Position numbers and translations under genes: made by a program
The notes under the pieces: generated by a model
The model's input: only the letters and a program-made list of their open reading frames with translations
Databases searched by the model: none
Told to the model about the DNA's origin: nothing
Shown here: piece by piece, positions 44,266 to 53,510 of the stretch
Position numbering within the stretch: the first letter of the stretch is position 1
How the letters are laid out: each line of letters opens with the position of its first letter
NCBI RefSeq assembly: GCF_046156265.1
Contig: NZ_JAWDIR010000011.1
Coordinates: 620,001 to 684,000 of the forward strand
DNA: 64,000 nucleotides
Direction: 5' to 3'
Source: CAMDHY01 sp046156265
GTDB lineage: Bacteria > Pseudomonadota > Alphaproteobacteria > Rhizobiales > Segnochrobactraceae

Positions 44266-44901
44266 TCACGGATAGAGGCGCGCCTTCGACCACGGCTCGC
44301 CCGCAGCCTGGCGGGTGAACTGCACCCGGTCGTGCAGGCGGAACGGGCGGTCATGCCAGAACTCGATCGAAACCGGCGTCAGGCGGAAGCCCGACCAGTG
44401 CGCCGGCCGCGGGATCTCGCCGATGCCGTAGCGGGCGGTGGTCCGCGCCACCTCCGCCTCCAGCGCGAAGCGGCCCTCGAGCGGCCGCGACTGCTTCGAC
44501 GCCCAGGCGCCGATGCGCGAGCCGCGCGGCCGCGAAGCGTAGTAGGCGTCGGCCTCGGCGTCGTCGACCACCGCCACCGGCCCGCGCACCCGCACCTGCC
44601 GGCGCAGGCTCTTCCAGTGGAAGCACAGCGCCGCCTTGTGGGAGGCGAGGATCTCGCGGCCCTTGGCGCTCTCGAAGTTCGTGTAGAAGACGAAGCCGGT
44701 ATCGAGGCCCTTCAGCAGCACCATGCGCACGTTCGGCAAGCCGTCGGGGTCGACGGTCGCGAGCGCCATGGCGTTCGGATCGTTCGGTTCGCTCGCCGCG
44801 GCGTCGGAAAGCCAGGCGTCGAACAGCCGCAAAGGGTCGTCGGCGTCGGTGAAGTCACCAGTCGTTAACACCTGCGTGGAAGGGTCTTGGTCGGGGGCCA
44901 T
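44266..44901 (-). CDS. pdxH: Pyridoxamine 5'-phosphate oxidase
   Basis: The 211-residue flavoprotein has the FMN-binding MVLLKGLDTGFVFYTNFESAKG, ALCFHWKSLRRQVRVRG, and the C-terminal WHDRPFRLHDRVQF of PdxH. It oxidises pyridoxamine or pyridoxine phosphate to PLP using oxygen, the last step of vitamin B6 synthesis and salvage. The ATG at 44901 is used; the frame continues upstream without family sequence. It is divergent from the lipoprotein gene and only about 20 bp separate the starts. Confidence 0.93.
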   Translation of the reverse strand: MAPDQDPSTQVLTTGDFTDADDPLRLFDAWLSDAAASEPNDPNAMALATVDPDGLPNVRMVLLKGLDTGFVFYTNFESAKGREILASHKAALCFHWKSLRRQVRVRGPVAVVDDAEADAYYASRPRGSRIGAWASKQSRPLEGRFALEAEVARTTARYGIGEIPRPAHWSGFRLTPVSIEFWHDRPFRLHDRVQFTRQAAGEPWSKARLYP

Positions 44902-44922
44902 GGTGCGTCCGGGAAGCCGATC

Positions 44923-45366
44923 GTGCGGGAAGCCAGTTATAGCGTTGTCAGGGGGGGCCGCCAGTCGCTGGCGGTGACGCTCGTCGTCGCGTCGGCGGTG
45001 ACGGTCTCGGCCTGCGCCGGCATCACCCTGCCGCCGCAGGCGCTGGAGGCGACCGCCGCCACCGCCCAGTCGTCCTTGCCCGGCCTCGGCGGCCTGTCGA
45101 GCGACGACCTCGTCGCCATCGGCAGCGCCCTCTCGACGCCCCATCCGCGCTCCGGCGATCTCGTGTGGGCCAACGTCGAATCGGGCAGCCAGGGCCGCAT
45201 CTCCTCGGTGCGGGTGGTGGCCGGCCCCGGCGGCGACGACTGCCGGGCCTTCGCCACCGTCGTCAATGCCGTCGACGGCGTGCGGGCGCTCTCCGGCATC
45301 GCCTGCCGCGATGCGGCCGGCAGCTTCGCCGTCGAGGGCCTGGCGCCCGCCGTCGCCGGCGGCTGA
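44923..45366 (+). CDS. Lipoprotein resembling the RT0821/Lpp0805 surface-antigen family
   Basis: The GTG at 44923 gives 147 residues with a lipobox VSAC in TLVVASAVTVSACAG. The mature part contains SGDLVWANVESGSQGRISSVRV, DDCRAFATVV and SGIACRDAAGSFAVEG, the W-N-G-CR-C pattern of the 17-kDa-antigen/RT0821 outer-membrane family. It is predicted to be anchored in the outer membrane facing the periplasm. A TTG at 44887 would overlap pdxH. Confidence 0.65.
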   Translation: MREASYSVVRGGRQSLAVTLVVASAVTVSACAGITLPPQALEATAATAQSSLPGLGGLSSDDLVAIGSALSTPHPRSGDLVWANVESGSQGRISSVRVVAGPGGDDCRAFATVVNAVDGVRALSGIACRDAAGSFAVEGLAPAVAGG

Positions 45367-45491
45367 GCGACCGTTTCCCGACAGCCCTGCGAAAGCACCG
45401 ACGCGATCGGGGCTTCCTGTTGGCCCCCGACTTCCCATATGCATCGCGCTGGATCTGCCGTACCCGTTGGGGGTGCGGGCGGGGAGTGTGG

Positions 45492-46394
45492 ATGCGCGAC
45501 CCTTACGACATTCTCGGCGTGAAGCGATCGGCGAGCGAGGCGGAGATCAAGTCCGCCTTCCGCCGGCTCGCCAAGAATCTTCACCCCGATCGCAACCAGG
45601 ACGATCCGAAGGCGAAGGAGCGCTTCGCCGAGGCGAGCGCCGCCTACGAGATCCTCGGCGACCGCGCCCGCCGCGAGCAGTTCGACCGCGGCGCCATCGA
45701 CGCCGACGGCAAGCCGCGCAACTACGGCTTCGGCCGCAGCGACGCCGGCTTCGGCGCCGCCGACGGCGGCTTCAACTTCCGCGGCGGCCGCGGCGACATC
45801 GACGACATCCTGTCGGAGATCCTCGGTGCTCGCGGGCGGGCCGGCCGACGGCCGCCCGAGCGCGGCGCCGACGTCGTCGGCACCGTCACCGCGACGCTGG
45901 AGGAGATCGCCGCCGGCGCCAGGCCGCGCGTCTCGCTGCCGGGCGGGCGCACCCTCGAGGTGACGCTGCCGCGGGGCGTCGAGCCGGGCGAGCGGGTGCG
46001 GCTGCGCGGCCAGGGCGAGCCCGGTCACCACGGCGGTGCCGCCGGCGACGCCATCATCACCGTCGAGTTCGCGCCGCACCGGCGCTTCACCGTCGAGGGC
46101 CAGGACGTCCGCCTCGACCTGCCGGTGACGCTCGACGAGGCGGTGCTCGGAGCCCGCGTGCGCGTGCCGACGCTCGAGGGCGCGGTCGAGTTGCGCATTC
46201 CGCCGAACACATCGGGCGGCCGCACCTTCCGGCTGCGCGAGAAAGGCCTGCCGACGCGCGAGGGCGGCCGCGGCGACCTGCTCGCCACCGTCCGCATCGT
46301 GCTGCCCGCCGAGGGCGACCCGCGCCTCGACGCGGTTATGGAGGCCTGGCGGGCGGCCGGCCGCTACAGCGCCCGCGACCGCGACTTCGGCTGA
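45492..46394 (+). CDS. DnaJ/CbpA-like J-domain protein
   Basis: The 300-residue protein has a J domain at residues 1-68 with the HPD motif (LHPDRNQDD). A Gly/Phe-rich linker (GFGRSDAGFGAADGGFN) and two C-terminal peptide-binding domains (VSLPGGRTLEVTLPRGVEPG, LDLPVTLDEAVLGARVRVPT) follow. There is no zinc-finger region, so it is a class B co-chaperone (CbpA type) that stimulates DnaK. Its last 31 bases overlap the convergent peptidase gene. Confidence 0.9.
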   Translation: MRDPYDILGVKRSASEAEIKSAFRRLAKNLHPDRNQDDPKAKERFAEASAAYEILGDRARREQFDRGAIDADGKPRNYGFGRSDAGFGAADGGFNFRGGRGDIDDILSEILGARGRAGRRPPERGADVVGTVTATLEEIAAGARPRVSLPGGRTLEVTLPRGVEPGERVRLRGQGEPGHHGGAAGDAIITVEFAPHRRFTVEGQDVRLDLPVTLDEAVLGARVRVPTLEGAVELRIPPNTSGGRTFRLREKGLPTREGGRGDLLATVRIVLPAEGDPRLDAVMEAWRAAGRYSARDRDFG

Positions 46395-47044
46395 CGAGAC
46401 GCCCGCGGCTTCGGCCGCGGCGGCCGGGTCTGGACGAGGAGAGCGGCGATCACCGCCGCGACCGCCGCCGTCAGGTCGCCGAGCCGCCGCCCGTGCTGCA
46501 GGGCCGGCGGCGGTACGTGCACGAACACCGCGAGATGCGGCCGCGTCGCCCCGCGGGCGGCCGTGAGCGAGCGGAAATAGAGGGCATTGCAGAGATAGCG
46601 CCCGGCATCGCCGGAGACCGCCGCCGGCACGCCGGCGCGCCGGGCCGCCGCCACCAGCGGCGACGCGACGGCGCGGCTGCGGCGAACGGCGCCCGGCCGG
46701 TCCGCCGCGGCGTCGGGCAGCCGCCCGTCCGCGTCCGGTGCGCGGTCGCGCCCGTCGACGGCGGTCGTCTCGATGCGCAGCCGCTGCGACCGCGGCGCCA
46801 CGCCGACGTGGACCGCGACGCGGACGCTGGCGAGGAGCCCGTCGAGCACCGGCAGGCCGTCCCAGGTGGTCTCGAGCCGCCGACGCACCAGCCGCGCGCC
46901 CACGACCGTACCGAGCCGCGCGACGATCGCCTCCGACGGGTTCACCGGCACGCCGGGGAACGGGCCGAAGCCGGTGACCAGCACAGGCGTGCCGGTCCCC
47001 GCACGGCCATTCTGCCGGACCGACGGCCGTTGCCCCGCTCTCAT
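46364..47044 (-). CDS. pcp: Pyroglutamyl-peptidase I-like protein (peptidase C15)
   Basis: The 226-residue protein keeps the C15 framework: VTGFGPFPGVPVNPSE at the N-terminus, a glutamate in LRIETTAVD, the nucleophile C152 in GRYLCNALYF and H176 in FVHVPP. These enzymes remove N-terminal pyroglutamate. The middle (PDADGRLPDAAADRPGAV) is more divergent than usual and the C-terminus carries a basic tail. The ATG overlaps the stop of the malonyl-CoA decarboxylase gene (ATGA). Activity is likely but not certain. Confidence 0.75.
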   Translation of the reverse strand: MRAGQRPSVRQNGRAGTGTPVLVTGFGPFPGVPVNPSEAIVARLGTVVGARLVRRRLETTWDGLPVLDGLLASVRVAVHVGVAPRSQRLRIETTAVDGRDRAPDADGRLPDAAADRPGAVRRSRAVASPLVAAARRAGVPAAVSGDAGRYLCNALYFRSLTAARGATRPHLAVFVHVPPPALQHGRRLGDLTAAVAAVIAALLVQTRPPRPKPRASRQPKSRSRAL

Positions 47045-48384
47045 GCGGCCGGCTGCGGTGAAGGCAGGGAGCGCAGCAGGCGGCTCACCCCCGGGGCGGC
47101 GGCGACCTTGCCGGTGCGCGCATAGGCCTCGTGGTTGGCCTCGATCTCGCTGCGCTCGTAGAGATAGTTCACCATCAGCCCGTGCGACTGCTCGAGCCCC
47201 TTCGGCGACGGATCGGCGAGCCAGTCGAGGCGCTCGAGCCGCGCGCCGTTGCCGAGGTGGAAGCGGGCGACGGGGTCGAGTGGCCGGCCGCCGGCGCTGC
47301 GCTCGCGCAGGAAATAGTGGGCGGCGAGCGGCAGCACCGTCTTGCCGAGAGCCGCAGCATTCGGCCCGAGCTGCCAGTCCGGCTCGCCCAGCGCCGCCAC
47401 CGCCCGCGCCGCCGGTTCGGCGAGGGGGTGGTCCGCGTCCGCCGCCACGCCGGCGAGCCAGGCGGCGAAGCCCGGCACGGGCGACAGCGTCACGAAGCTC
47501 TTCAGACCCGGCAAGTCGCGCGCCAGCTCCTCGACCACCTGCTTCAGCAGGAAGCTGCCGAAGGAGACGCCGCGCAGCCCGACCTGGCAGTTTGAGATCG
47601 AGTAGAACACCGCCGTCGTCGCCTCGCCCGGCGGCACGGTCTCCCGCTCGGCCGCCAGGATGGGCCCGATCGCCTCCGGGATCGACCGGGTCAGCGCCAC
47701 CTCGACGAAGATCAGCGGCTCGTCGACGAGCGCGGGGTGGAAGAAGGCGTAGCAGCGCCGGTCGGGCGGATCGATGCGGCGCCTGAGATCGTCCCAGTCG
47801 TGGATCTCGTGCACCGCCTCGTAGGCGATGATCTGGCTCAGCACCGAGGCGGGGCTCGACCAGTCGATGCGGCGCAGCACCAGGAAGCCGCGGTTGAACC
47901 AGACGTCGAAGAGGCGCTCGAAGTCGCGGTCGACGCCGGAGAGGCTGCGGTCGGAGGCGAGCTCGGCCAGAAGGTCGGCGCGCATGTCGACGAGGGCGCG
48001 GGTTCCCTCGGGGGCGAGGTTGAGGCGGCGCAGGAGCTCGAGCCGGCGCGGCGTCGCGGCGTCATAGAGCGCGCCGACGGCACCCTCCGTCGGCTCTTCG
48101 AGATAGGCGTTCGCCGCCGCCCGCAGGGCGTCGGGATCGGCGCCGAGCTCGTCGCGCATCAGCCGGAAAGCCGCCGCCCGACCTTCGGCGTCGAGGCCGC
48201 GGTAGGTGGCGAGGATGTCGGCGGCGATCGCCGCGCCCGAGGCCTCTCCGCGCTCCGAGAGCAGGGCGGCGACGAGCGCCGGCAAGGTGCGCGTGCCGTC
48301 CCGCCGCTCGCGTCGGGGCTCGATCAGGGCGCGCCCGCGCTCTGCCACCGCCGTGAGCAACTCGTTGAAGAAGGAGGTGTTCAC
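47041..48384 (-). CDS. Malonyl-CoA decarboxylase
   Basis: The 447-residue enzyme has an N-terminal helical domain and a GNAT-like C-terminal domain, as known for MCD. Signature strings are RRIDWSSPASVLSQIIAYEAVH, FHPALVDEPLIFVEVAL, SFVTLSPVPGF with the catalytic Ser, and PVARFHLGNGARLERLDW with the catalytic His. It converts malonyl-CoA to acetyl-CoA and CO2, controlling malonyl-CoA levels or malonate use. No malonate transporter or ligase (MatB) is adjacent; pcp follows by four-base overlap. Confidence 0.93.
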   Translation of the reverse strand: MNTSFFNELLTAVAERGRALIEPRRERRDGTRTLPALVAALLSERGEASGAAIAADILATYRGLDAEGRAAAFRLMRDELGADPDALRAAANAYLEEPTEGAVGALYDAATPRRLELLRRLNLAPEGTRALVDMRADLLAELASDRSLSGVDRDFERLFDVWFNRGFLVLRRIDWSSPASVLSQIIAYEAVHEIHDWDDLRRRIDPPDRRCYAFFHPALVDEPLIFVEVALTRSIPEAIGPILAAERETVPPGEATTAVFYSISNCQVGLRGVSFGSFLLKQVVEELARDLPGLKSFVTLSPVPGFAAWLAGVAADADHPLAEPAARAVAALGEPDWQLGPNAAALGKTVLPLAAHYFLRERSAGGRPLDPVARFHLGNGARLERLDWLADPSPKGLEQSHGLMVNYLYERSEIEANHEAYARTGKVAAAPGVSRLLRSLPSPQPAA

Positions 48385-48460
48385 AGTGGGCTCCTTCGCG
48401 AAAATGCGCTATGCCGGAACCCGGCGGCGCCGGCTCGGGGGCGCGCACTCACGGGTGACA

Positions 48461-49270
48461 ATGGTCAACATCGACACCATGACGGGAAGGTCGGCGTCCG
48501 TCGCCGCGCATCCTCGTCGCATCGATCTCGGACCGGAGGCCCAGCGCCCGAACTTCACCCTCAACGGCGTGACGCTGCGCATCAAGGAGCGCGGCCGCAC
48601 CGTCAAGATTTTCGACGACATGTCGGCCACCTTCCCGCGTGGCCGCAACACCGTCGTTCTCGGCAATCGCGACAGCGGCATCAAGCCGCTGATCCGGCTT
48701 CTCACGGGGATGGAGAATCCGCGCATCGGCCAGATCTCCCGCAACGTGCAGATGTCGTGGCCAATGAACTTCGCTGGTCACATCTCCACTGACTTCAGCA
48801 TGCGGGAGAACGCGCTGTTCATCGCCCGCCTCTATGGAGAGAGCACGCGCAGTGTCTCCGAGTTCATCCGCGAGATGCTCGGGATCGGCAAAGAATACGA
48901 CCAGCCGATGAGCAACCTGCCCCCCGACCAGAAGCGGTACTTCCCGCTGGCGCTCGTGCTGGCTATCGAGTTCGACTGCTACATCCTTGACAAATCAGTG
49001 GTGATTTCGAACAAGGAATTCAGGGCCCGCTGGGAAGCGGCGCTGGCGGAGCGGCTGCGCACCGCCGATCTCATCCAGATCACCAATAAGGTGAAGTTCA
49101 TCCATCCCTGCCATGAGATGGGCGCGATTCTGGAAGATGGGAAGCTGCGGATGATGAGCGTCGCCGCGGCCGTCGCTGCATTCAACGAGAAGCCGTCCGA
49201 ACCCGACATGGACGATCTCGAGGACGAAACCGAGGACGAGGGCGACGATGAGCGAAACGCGCTCTTCTAG
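48461..49270 (+). CDS. KpsT-like ABC ATPase homologue lacking catalytic motifs (pseudo-ATPase)
   Basis: The overall sequence (RIKERGRTVKIFDDMSATFPRG, FSMRENALFIARLYG, LALVLAIEFDCYILD) follows capsule-export ATPases such as KpsT. Every active-site motif is altered. Walker A reads GNRDSGIKP (residues 68-76), so the invariant Lys is Ile74. The signature SSGM is replaced by PPDQ. Walker B and its catalytic Glu read YILDK. The H-loop histidine is missing (QITNK). An acidic tail of about 20 residues ends the 269-residue protein. The frame is intact and overlaps the KpsE-like gene, so this looks like a maintained regulatory or structural subunit rather than decay. Confidence 0.8.
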   Translation: MVNIDTMTGRSASVAAHPRRIDLGPEAQRPNFTLNGVTLRIKERGRTVKIFDDMSATFPRGRNTVVLGNRDSGIKPLIRLLTGMENPRIGQISRNVQMSWPMNFAGHISTDFSMRENALFIARLYGESTRSVSEFIREMLGIGKEYDQPMSNLPPDQKRYFPLALVLAIEFDCYILDKSVVISNKEFRARWEAALAERLRTADLIQITNKVKFIHPCHEMGAILEDGKLRMMSVAAAVAAFNEKPSEPDMDDLEDETEDEGDDERNALF

Positions 49271-50594
49271 AGCGAACGGCCGCAAAGGCCGGCGGTCTCG
49301 TTCGCTCGTCGCCTATGACGGCGACGACGACCGCGTCGTGCCGCTCGACCTCGACATGCGGGCCGAACGGTCGCGCGGGGAGTTGCAGCCGCACACCGAT
49401 CGCGGCCGCGAGCTTGAGCCGCGCACGGATCCCGAGCCGGCCGAGAGCGAGGAGCCGGCCCGTCGTCCCATCGGTGCGGTACTGCCGCGCATGGCCGACA
49501 GCGCCTTCGGCATCACGTCCTTCGTGATCGCCGTCGTCGTGCCGACGCTGTTGACGGCGCTGTTCTACATGTTCCTGGCGACGAGCCAGTACTCGACCGT
49601 CAGCCAGTTCGCGGTGCGCGGGCCGGCCGGCGCCGCCGGCCCGGCGGACATGCTCGGTCTCTTCGCCACCACCGCCTCCAGCGAGACGGCCGACACCTAC
49701 ATCATCCTCAGCTACATCCACTCCCGCGACCTCATCGAAGAACTCGACAAGCGCATCAACCTGCGTGAGATCTACGATCGTCCCGAGGCGGATTTTTACT
49801 ACCGATTTGACCCGACGAAGCCGATCGAGGACTTCGTCGACTACATGAGGACGATGATCTCGACCGAGTTCGACACGTTCAGCGGCGTCGTCACATTGAC
49901 GGTGCGCGCCTTCCGGCCGGAGGACGCACAACTGGTCGCCGAAAACGTGCTGGCTGCGAGCGAGCGTCTCGTCAACGAACTGTCCCGCCGGGCGCGTGAC
50001 GATTCTTTGCGGGAATCGCGCGCCGAGGTCGCCAAGTCGGAGCAGCGCCTGCGGCTGGCGCGGGCGATGATCGCCACCTTCCGCGGCAGCGAGTCGGAGA
50101 TCGATCCGGCCGCCGCCGCCGCCGCCCAGCAGGGCGTCATCACGCAGCTCGAAGGGCAGGCTACGGGCATCGAATCGCAGCTGAACGCCCTGCGCCAGAC
50201 GATGTCGGCCTCGGCGCCGCCCGTCGTGCAGCTCGAGAGCCAGCTGGCCGCCGTACGCAAGCAGGCCGACGTCGAGCGCCAGAAGGTGGCACTCGAACGG
50301 GGCGGGACCACCGGCACCGCCCTTACGCAGCGGCTCACCCGCTATGAGGAGCTTCTCACCGAGCGGGAGTTCGCCGAGCGCGCCTATGTGTCCTCGCTCG
50401 CTTCCCTCGAAGGGGCGCGCCTGGAGGCCGACCGCAAGCAGCGCTACCTCGCGGTCTTCGTCTCGCCCCGGTCGGCCGAGGAGGCGCTCTATCCGCAGGG
50501 GCTGCGGTGGACCGCCGTCGTGTTCGGTGTGTGCCTGATCGTCTGGGGTATCTTCTCGATCATCATCGCCGGCGTGCGCGACCACTTCGTCTAA
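49248..50594 (+). CDS. Capsule polysaccharide export inner-membrane protein (KpsE/BexC-like)
   Basis: The 448-residue protein has a long charged cytoplasmic N-terminus (about 85 residues, Arg/Asp/Glu-rich). A first membrane helix (FVIAVVVPTLLTALFYMFLA) and a periplasmic domain with coiled-coil follow, then a second helix at the C-terminus (VVFGVCLIVWGIFSIIIAG). This is the PCP-3 (KpsE/BexC/CtrB) topology. SQYSTVSQFAVRG and YIHSRDLIEELD are typical. It links the inner-membrane transporter to the outer-membrane exporter. It overlaps the pseudo-ATPase gene by 23 bp; no KpsM-like permease is in the window. Confidence 0.88.
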   Translation: MSETRSSRANGRKGRRSRSLVAYDGDDDRVVPLDLDMRAERSRGELQPHTDRGRELEPRTDPEPAESEEPARRPIGAVLPRMADSAFGITSFVIAVVVPTLLTALFYMFLATSQYSTVSQFAVRGPAGAAGPADMLGLFATTASSETADTYIILSYIHSRDLIEELDKRINLREIYDRPEADFYYRFDPTKPIEDFVDYMRTMISTEFDTFSGVVTLTVRAFRPEDAQLVAENVLAASERLVNELSRRARDDSLRESRAEVAKSEQRLRLARAMIATFRGSESEIDPAAAAAAQQGVITQLEGQATGIESQLNALRQTMSASAPPVVQLESQLAAVRKQADVERQKVALERGGTTGTALTQRLTRYEELLTEREFAERAYVSSLASLEGARLEADRKQRYLAVFVSPRSAEEALYPQGLRWTAVVFGVCLIVWGIFSIIIAGVRDHFV

Positions 50595-50836
50595 TGGCGT
50601 CACGCTCGCCGGCCGGGGCGACCCGGCCGGCTGCCGGTGTTCTGCCGCGGCCGGCTCGGCCGCGAATATTCTCGTCTGCCGCCCTCCCCGGAAAGGCGGC
50701 GTTTACCGTGTGTGATACAAACGTCACTCGCGCCGCCACGGTGGAGGATACTCTGCCCCTGCGGCGGGATCGGCGATGGCGGAAGGAATGGGCTGGTGCT
50801 AAGCAACGCTTCCGTTTGGTCGACTCGCGCGACGGC

Positions 50837-51985
50837 ATGACTGCGTTCAAGATTTCCGTGCTGCTCCTCGCCGCGTTCGTGGCTGGATGCTCAGATTTGC
50901 CCGGTCGCGGCCCGTCTGCGGTCGCGATCGAGACGAAGGCCGTCGCCGAGCCGCAGGACGAGAGCTATCTCGTCGTCGACATCGACCCGACGGTCGCCGA
51001 GATCGTCGGCAAGGTCCGCTCGCGCGAGTTCCAGGAGCGGTTCTCCATACCATCCGCCTCGACGGTGCAGCGCATCGGCGTCGGCGACACGGTGACGGTG
51101 AACATCTGGGAGGCCGGGCCGAACGGGCTGTTCTCCAGCGACGCCGGCAAGAACAACACGCTGCACTCCGTCGTCGACGAGAGCGGTACCATCTTCGTCC
51201 CCTATGTGGGCCGCGTCCGCGCCGCCGGGTCGACGGTGGAGTCCGTCCGCATCGCAATCCAGCAGGCACTCGCCGACAAGGCGATCCAGCCGCAGGTGCA
51301 GGTGGTCGTCTCCTCCAACCTGACGAACAGCGTCGTCGTCTTCGGCGACGTCGGCTCGCCCGGCCGCTTCCCGATCACGCCGAACGGCACGCGGGTGCTC
51401 GATCTCGTCGCCCAGGCGGGCGGCTCGAAGTTCCCGACCTACGACACGCTGGTGCTTTTGAAGCGCGGCGGCCAGACCGGCGCCGTGCTCCTCGATGACC
51501 TGTTCGAGATCCCGCAGAACAACGTCTACCTGAAGGCCGACGACACCATCATGGTGGCGAACTTCCCGCGGACGTTCACGGTGTTCGGCGCCGCCCGCGC
51601 CACCGAGCTGTTCAAGTTCGACGCCCGCGCGGTGACGCTCGCCGAGGCGCTCGCGCGCGCCGGCGGCCTCGACGACAACACCGCCGACCCCGGCGGCGTC
51701 TTCCTGTTCCGCTACGAGACATCGGCGACCGCAGCCAAGCTGCGGCCGGATAGCAAGCTCATCCGTCCGGGCTACCGCGTGCCGGTCGTGTACCGCCTCG
51801 ACCTCACCAATCCGTCGTCCTTCTTCCTGGCGCGCTTCATCGAGATCCAGGACAAGGACCTCGTCTACATCGCCAACAGCCCGACCGTGGACCTCCTGAA
51901 GTTCCTGAAGGTCGTGCAGGGCGTGACGATGGCCACCCGCAACCTCGCGGACACCTGGTACCGGTTCGACCGCCTCGGCAACTGA
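50837..51985 (+). CDS. Polysaccharide export outer-membrane lipoprotein (KpsD/Wza/BexD-like)
   Basis: The ATG at 50837 gives 382 residues with lipobox FVAGC at C18. The protein has the Poly_export domain (YLVVDIDPTVAEIV, RIGVGDTVTVNIWEAGPNGLF), then SLBB repeats (VVVFGDVGSPGRFPITPNGTR, FTVFGAARATELF). It forms the outer-membrane channel for capsule or exopolysaccharide. It lies 240 bp after the KpsE-like gene, a gap holding only low-information sequence. Together the three genes form a capsule-export unit, but glycosyltransferase genes are absent. Confidence 0.88.
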   Translation: MTAFKISVLLLAAFVAGCSDLPGRGPSAVAIETKAVAEPQDESYLVVDIDPTVAEIVGKVRSREFQERFSIPSASTVQRIGVGDTVTVNIWEAGPNGLFSSDAGKNNTLHSVVDESGTIFVPYVGRVRAAGSTVESVRIAIQQALADKAIQPQVQVVVSSNLTNSVVVFGDVGSPGRFPITPNGTRVLDLVAQAGGSKFPTYDTLVLLKRGGQTGAVLLDDLFEIPQNNVYLKADDTIMVANFPRTFTVFGAARATELFKFDARAVTLAEALARAGGLDDNTADPGGVFLFRYETSATAAKLRPDSKLIRPGYRVPVVYRLDLTNPSSFFLARFIEIQDKDLVYIANSPTVDLLKFLKVVQGVTMATRNLADTWYRFDRLGN

Positions 51986-51992
51986 GCCCGGC

Positions 51993-52016
51993 CGCCCGTC
52001 CTTCCGGGGACGGGCG
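51993..52016 (+). terminator. GC-rich hairpin after the export operon
   Basis: CGCCCGTCC at 51993-52001 pairs with GGACGGGCG at 52008-52016 around TTCCGG, eight bases after the stop codon of the lipoprotein gene. There is no T-run, so it would act as a weak or Rho-assisted terminator. Confidence 0.45.
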
Positions 52017-52189
52017 CACGGCGGCCCACGGGCCGTCGATGCATCGGCATCTTTCCTGGACAGGCGCCGTTTCGGGAATGCGCCGGATCTCGGCGCCTGA
52101 CAGGGGCTGCCCACGCGGTCTGTGCCTGGTTCGCCGCCGGCCGGATCGCCAGGGTCGATCCTCCCGACGCTCCCTGGCCTCGACGCCCT

Positions 52190-52834
52190 TCAGTCCAGCG
52201 TGCGCAGGTGCGCGGCGATGCGGGCGAACACCGCCTCGAACATCGCCGGCGTCAGCACGCCCGTGTTCGTGTTGTAGCGGCTGCAGTGATAGCTGTCGTA
52301 GAGGCGGCGGCCCCCGCCGATCTCGTGCTCCGCACCGTGTCCGAACGGCACGCCCGCCCGCCGCAGGGCGAGGGCGGAGGCGACACTGTCGTGGGCGATC
52401 CGTCCGAGCGCGACGATCGCCGTCAGCCGCGGCATGGCGGCGATGGTCGCCGCGAGGTAGTGGCGGCAGGTGCGGATCTCGTCGCCCGTCGGCTTGTTCT
52501 GCGGCGGCACGCAGCGCACCGCGTTGGTGATCGCCGTGTCGACGAGGCTGAGGCCGTCGCCTGGATCGGCGCGATAGTCGCCGCGGGCGAAGCCGAAGGT
52601 GGTCAGGGTGGCGTAGAGGAGCTCGCCGGCATAGTCGCCGGTGAACGGGCGCCCCGTGCGGTTCGCCCCGCGCAGACCCGGGGCGAGCCCGACGATCAGA
52701 AGCCGCGCCGTGTCGCTGCCGAAGGTCGGCACCGGCGCATTGAACCAGTCGGGCTCCTTGGCGCGGGCCTCGAGGCGGAACGCCACCAGCCGCGGACAGA
52801 GCGGGCAGTCGCGCCCCGGCTCGACGACGCTCAT
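52190..52834 (-). CDS. Uracil-DNA glycosylase, family 5 (UdgB-like)
   Basis: The 214-residue protein begins CPLCPRLVAFR, with cluster cysteines continued by AVRCVPP and CRHYL, a 4Fe-4S arrangement. Motif A is GLAPGLRGANRTGRPFTGD, and the C-terminal motif is SYHCSRYNTNTG. The Ala in GLAPG instead of GEAPG of family 4, together with HCSRYNT, indicates family 5. It removes uracil and possibly other deaminated bases from DNA. The ATG at 52834 is used. Confidence 0.88.
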   Translation of the reverse strand: MSVVEPGRDCPLCPRLVAFRLEARAKEPDWFNAPVPTFGSDTARLLIVGLAPGLRGANRTGRPFTGDYAGELLYATLTTFGFARGDYRADPGDGLSLVDTAITNAVRCVPPQNKPTGDEIRTCRHYLAATIAAMPRLTAIVALGRIAHDSVASALALRRAGVPFGHGAEHEIGGGRRLYDSYHCSRYNTNTGVLTPAMFEAVFARIAAHLRTLD

Positions 52835-52913
52835 GCCGGCGCCGGCGCGCGACACGGACTTGTGATGGCCCGCCGCTGCGTGCGGCGGACCGCCTTCATC
52901 CCTGCGCTCCGCA

Positions 52914-53510
52914 TCAGTCTGCGGCGGGGACGGACTCGCGCGCCTGCCGTTCGAACCGCTCGGCCTGCCGCGCGGCCCGTTCCGCCGGGTCACGGCCGAT
53001 CCGCGAGGAGAGCGTCGCGAGTTCGATGAAGTGGTCGGCCTGGCGGCGCAGTTCGTCGGCGATCATCGGCGGCTGCGTCGCCAGCGTCGAGACGACGCTG
53101 ACCTTGCGGCCACGCCGCTGGATCGCCTCCACCAGCGGCCGGAAATCGCCGTCGCCGGAGAACAGCACGATGTGGTCGCACTGCTCGGCGATCTGCATGG
53201 CATCGACGACAAGCTCGATGTCCATGTTGCCCTTGATCTTGCGGCGGCCGGACTGGTCGACGAATTCGCGCACCGGCTTCGTCACCACCTTGTAGCCGTT
53301 GTAGTCCAGCCAATCGATCAGCGGCCGGATCGACGAGTATTCCTGATCTTCGACCAACGCCGTATAATAGTAGGCGCGCAGAAGATAGCCCCTGGACTTG
53401 AACTCCTCAAGGAGCCTCTTGTAATCGATGTCGAAATTCAGGGAGCGTGCCGTCGCGTGAAGATTGGCGCCGTCAATGAAAAGTGCGATCTTTTCTCTAG
53501 GGTCAAACAT
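52914..53510 (-). CDS. NYN-domain (LabA/DUF88-like) putative ribonuclease
   Basis: The 198-residue protein starts MFDPREKIALFIDGANLHA, with the NYN aspartate in FIDGAN. GNMDIELVVDAMQ and LFSGDGDFRPLVEAIQRRGRKV give the other acidic residues of the PIN-like site. NYN proteins of the LabA type are thought to be RNases. A basic Arg/Glu-rich tail may bind RNA. It is divergent from rpoZ, a neighbour relationship common in Rhizobiales. Confidence 0.88.
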   Translation of the reverse strand: MFDPREKIALFIDGANLHATARSLNFDIDYKRLLEEFKSRGYLLRAYYYTALVEDQEYSSIRPLIDWLDYNGYKVVTKPVREFVDQSGRRKIKGNMDIELVVDAMQIAEQCDHIVLFSGDGDFRPLVEAIQRRGRKVSVVSTLATQPPMIADELRRQADHFIELATLSSRIGRDPAERAARQAERFERQARESVPAAD

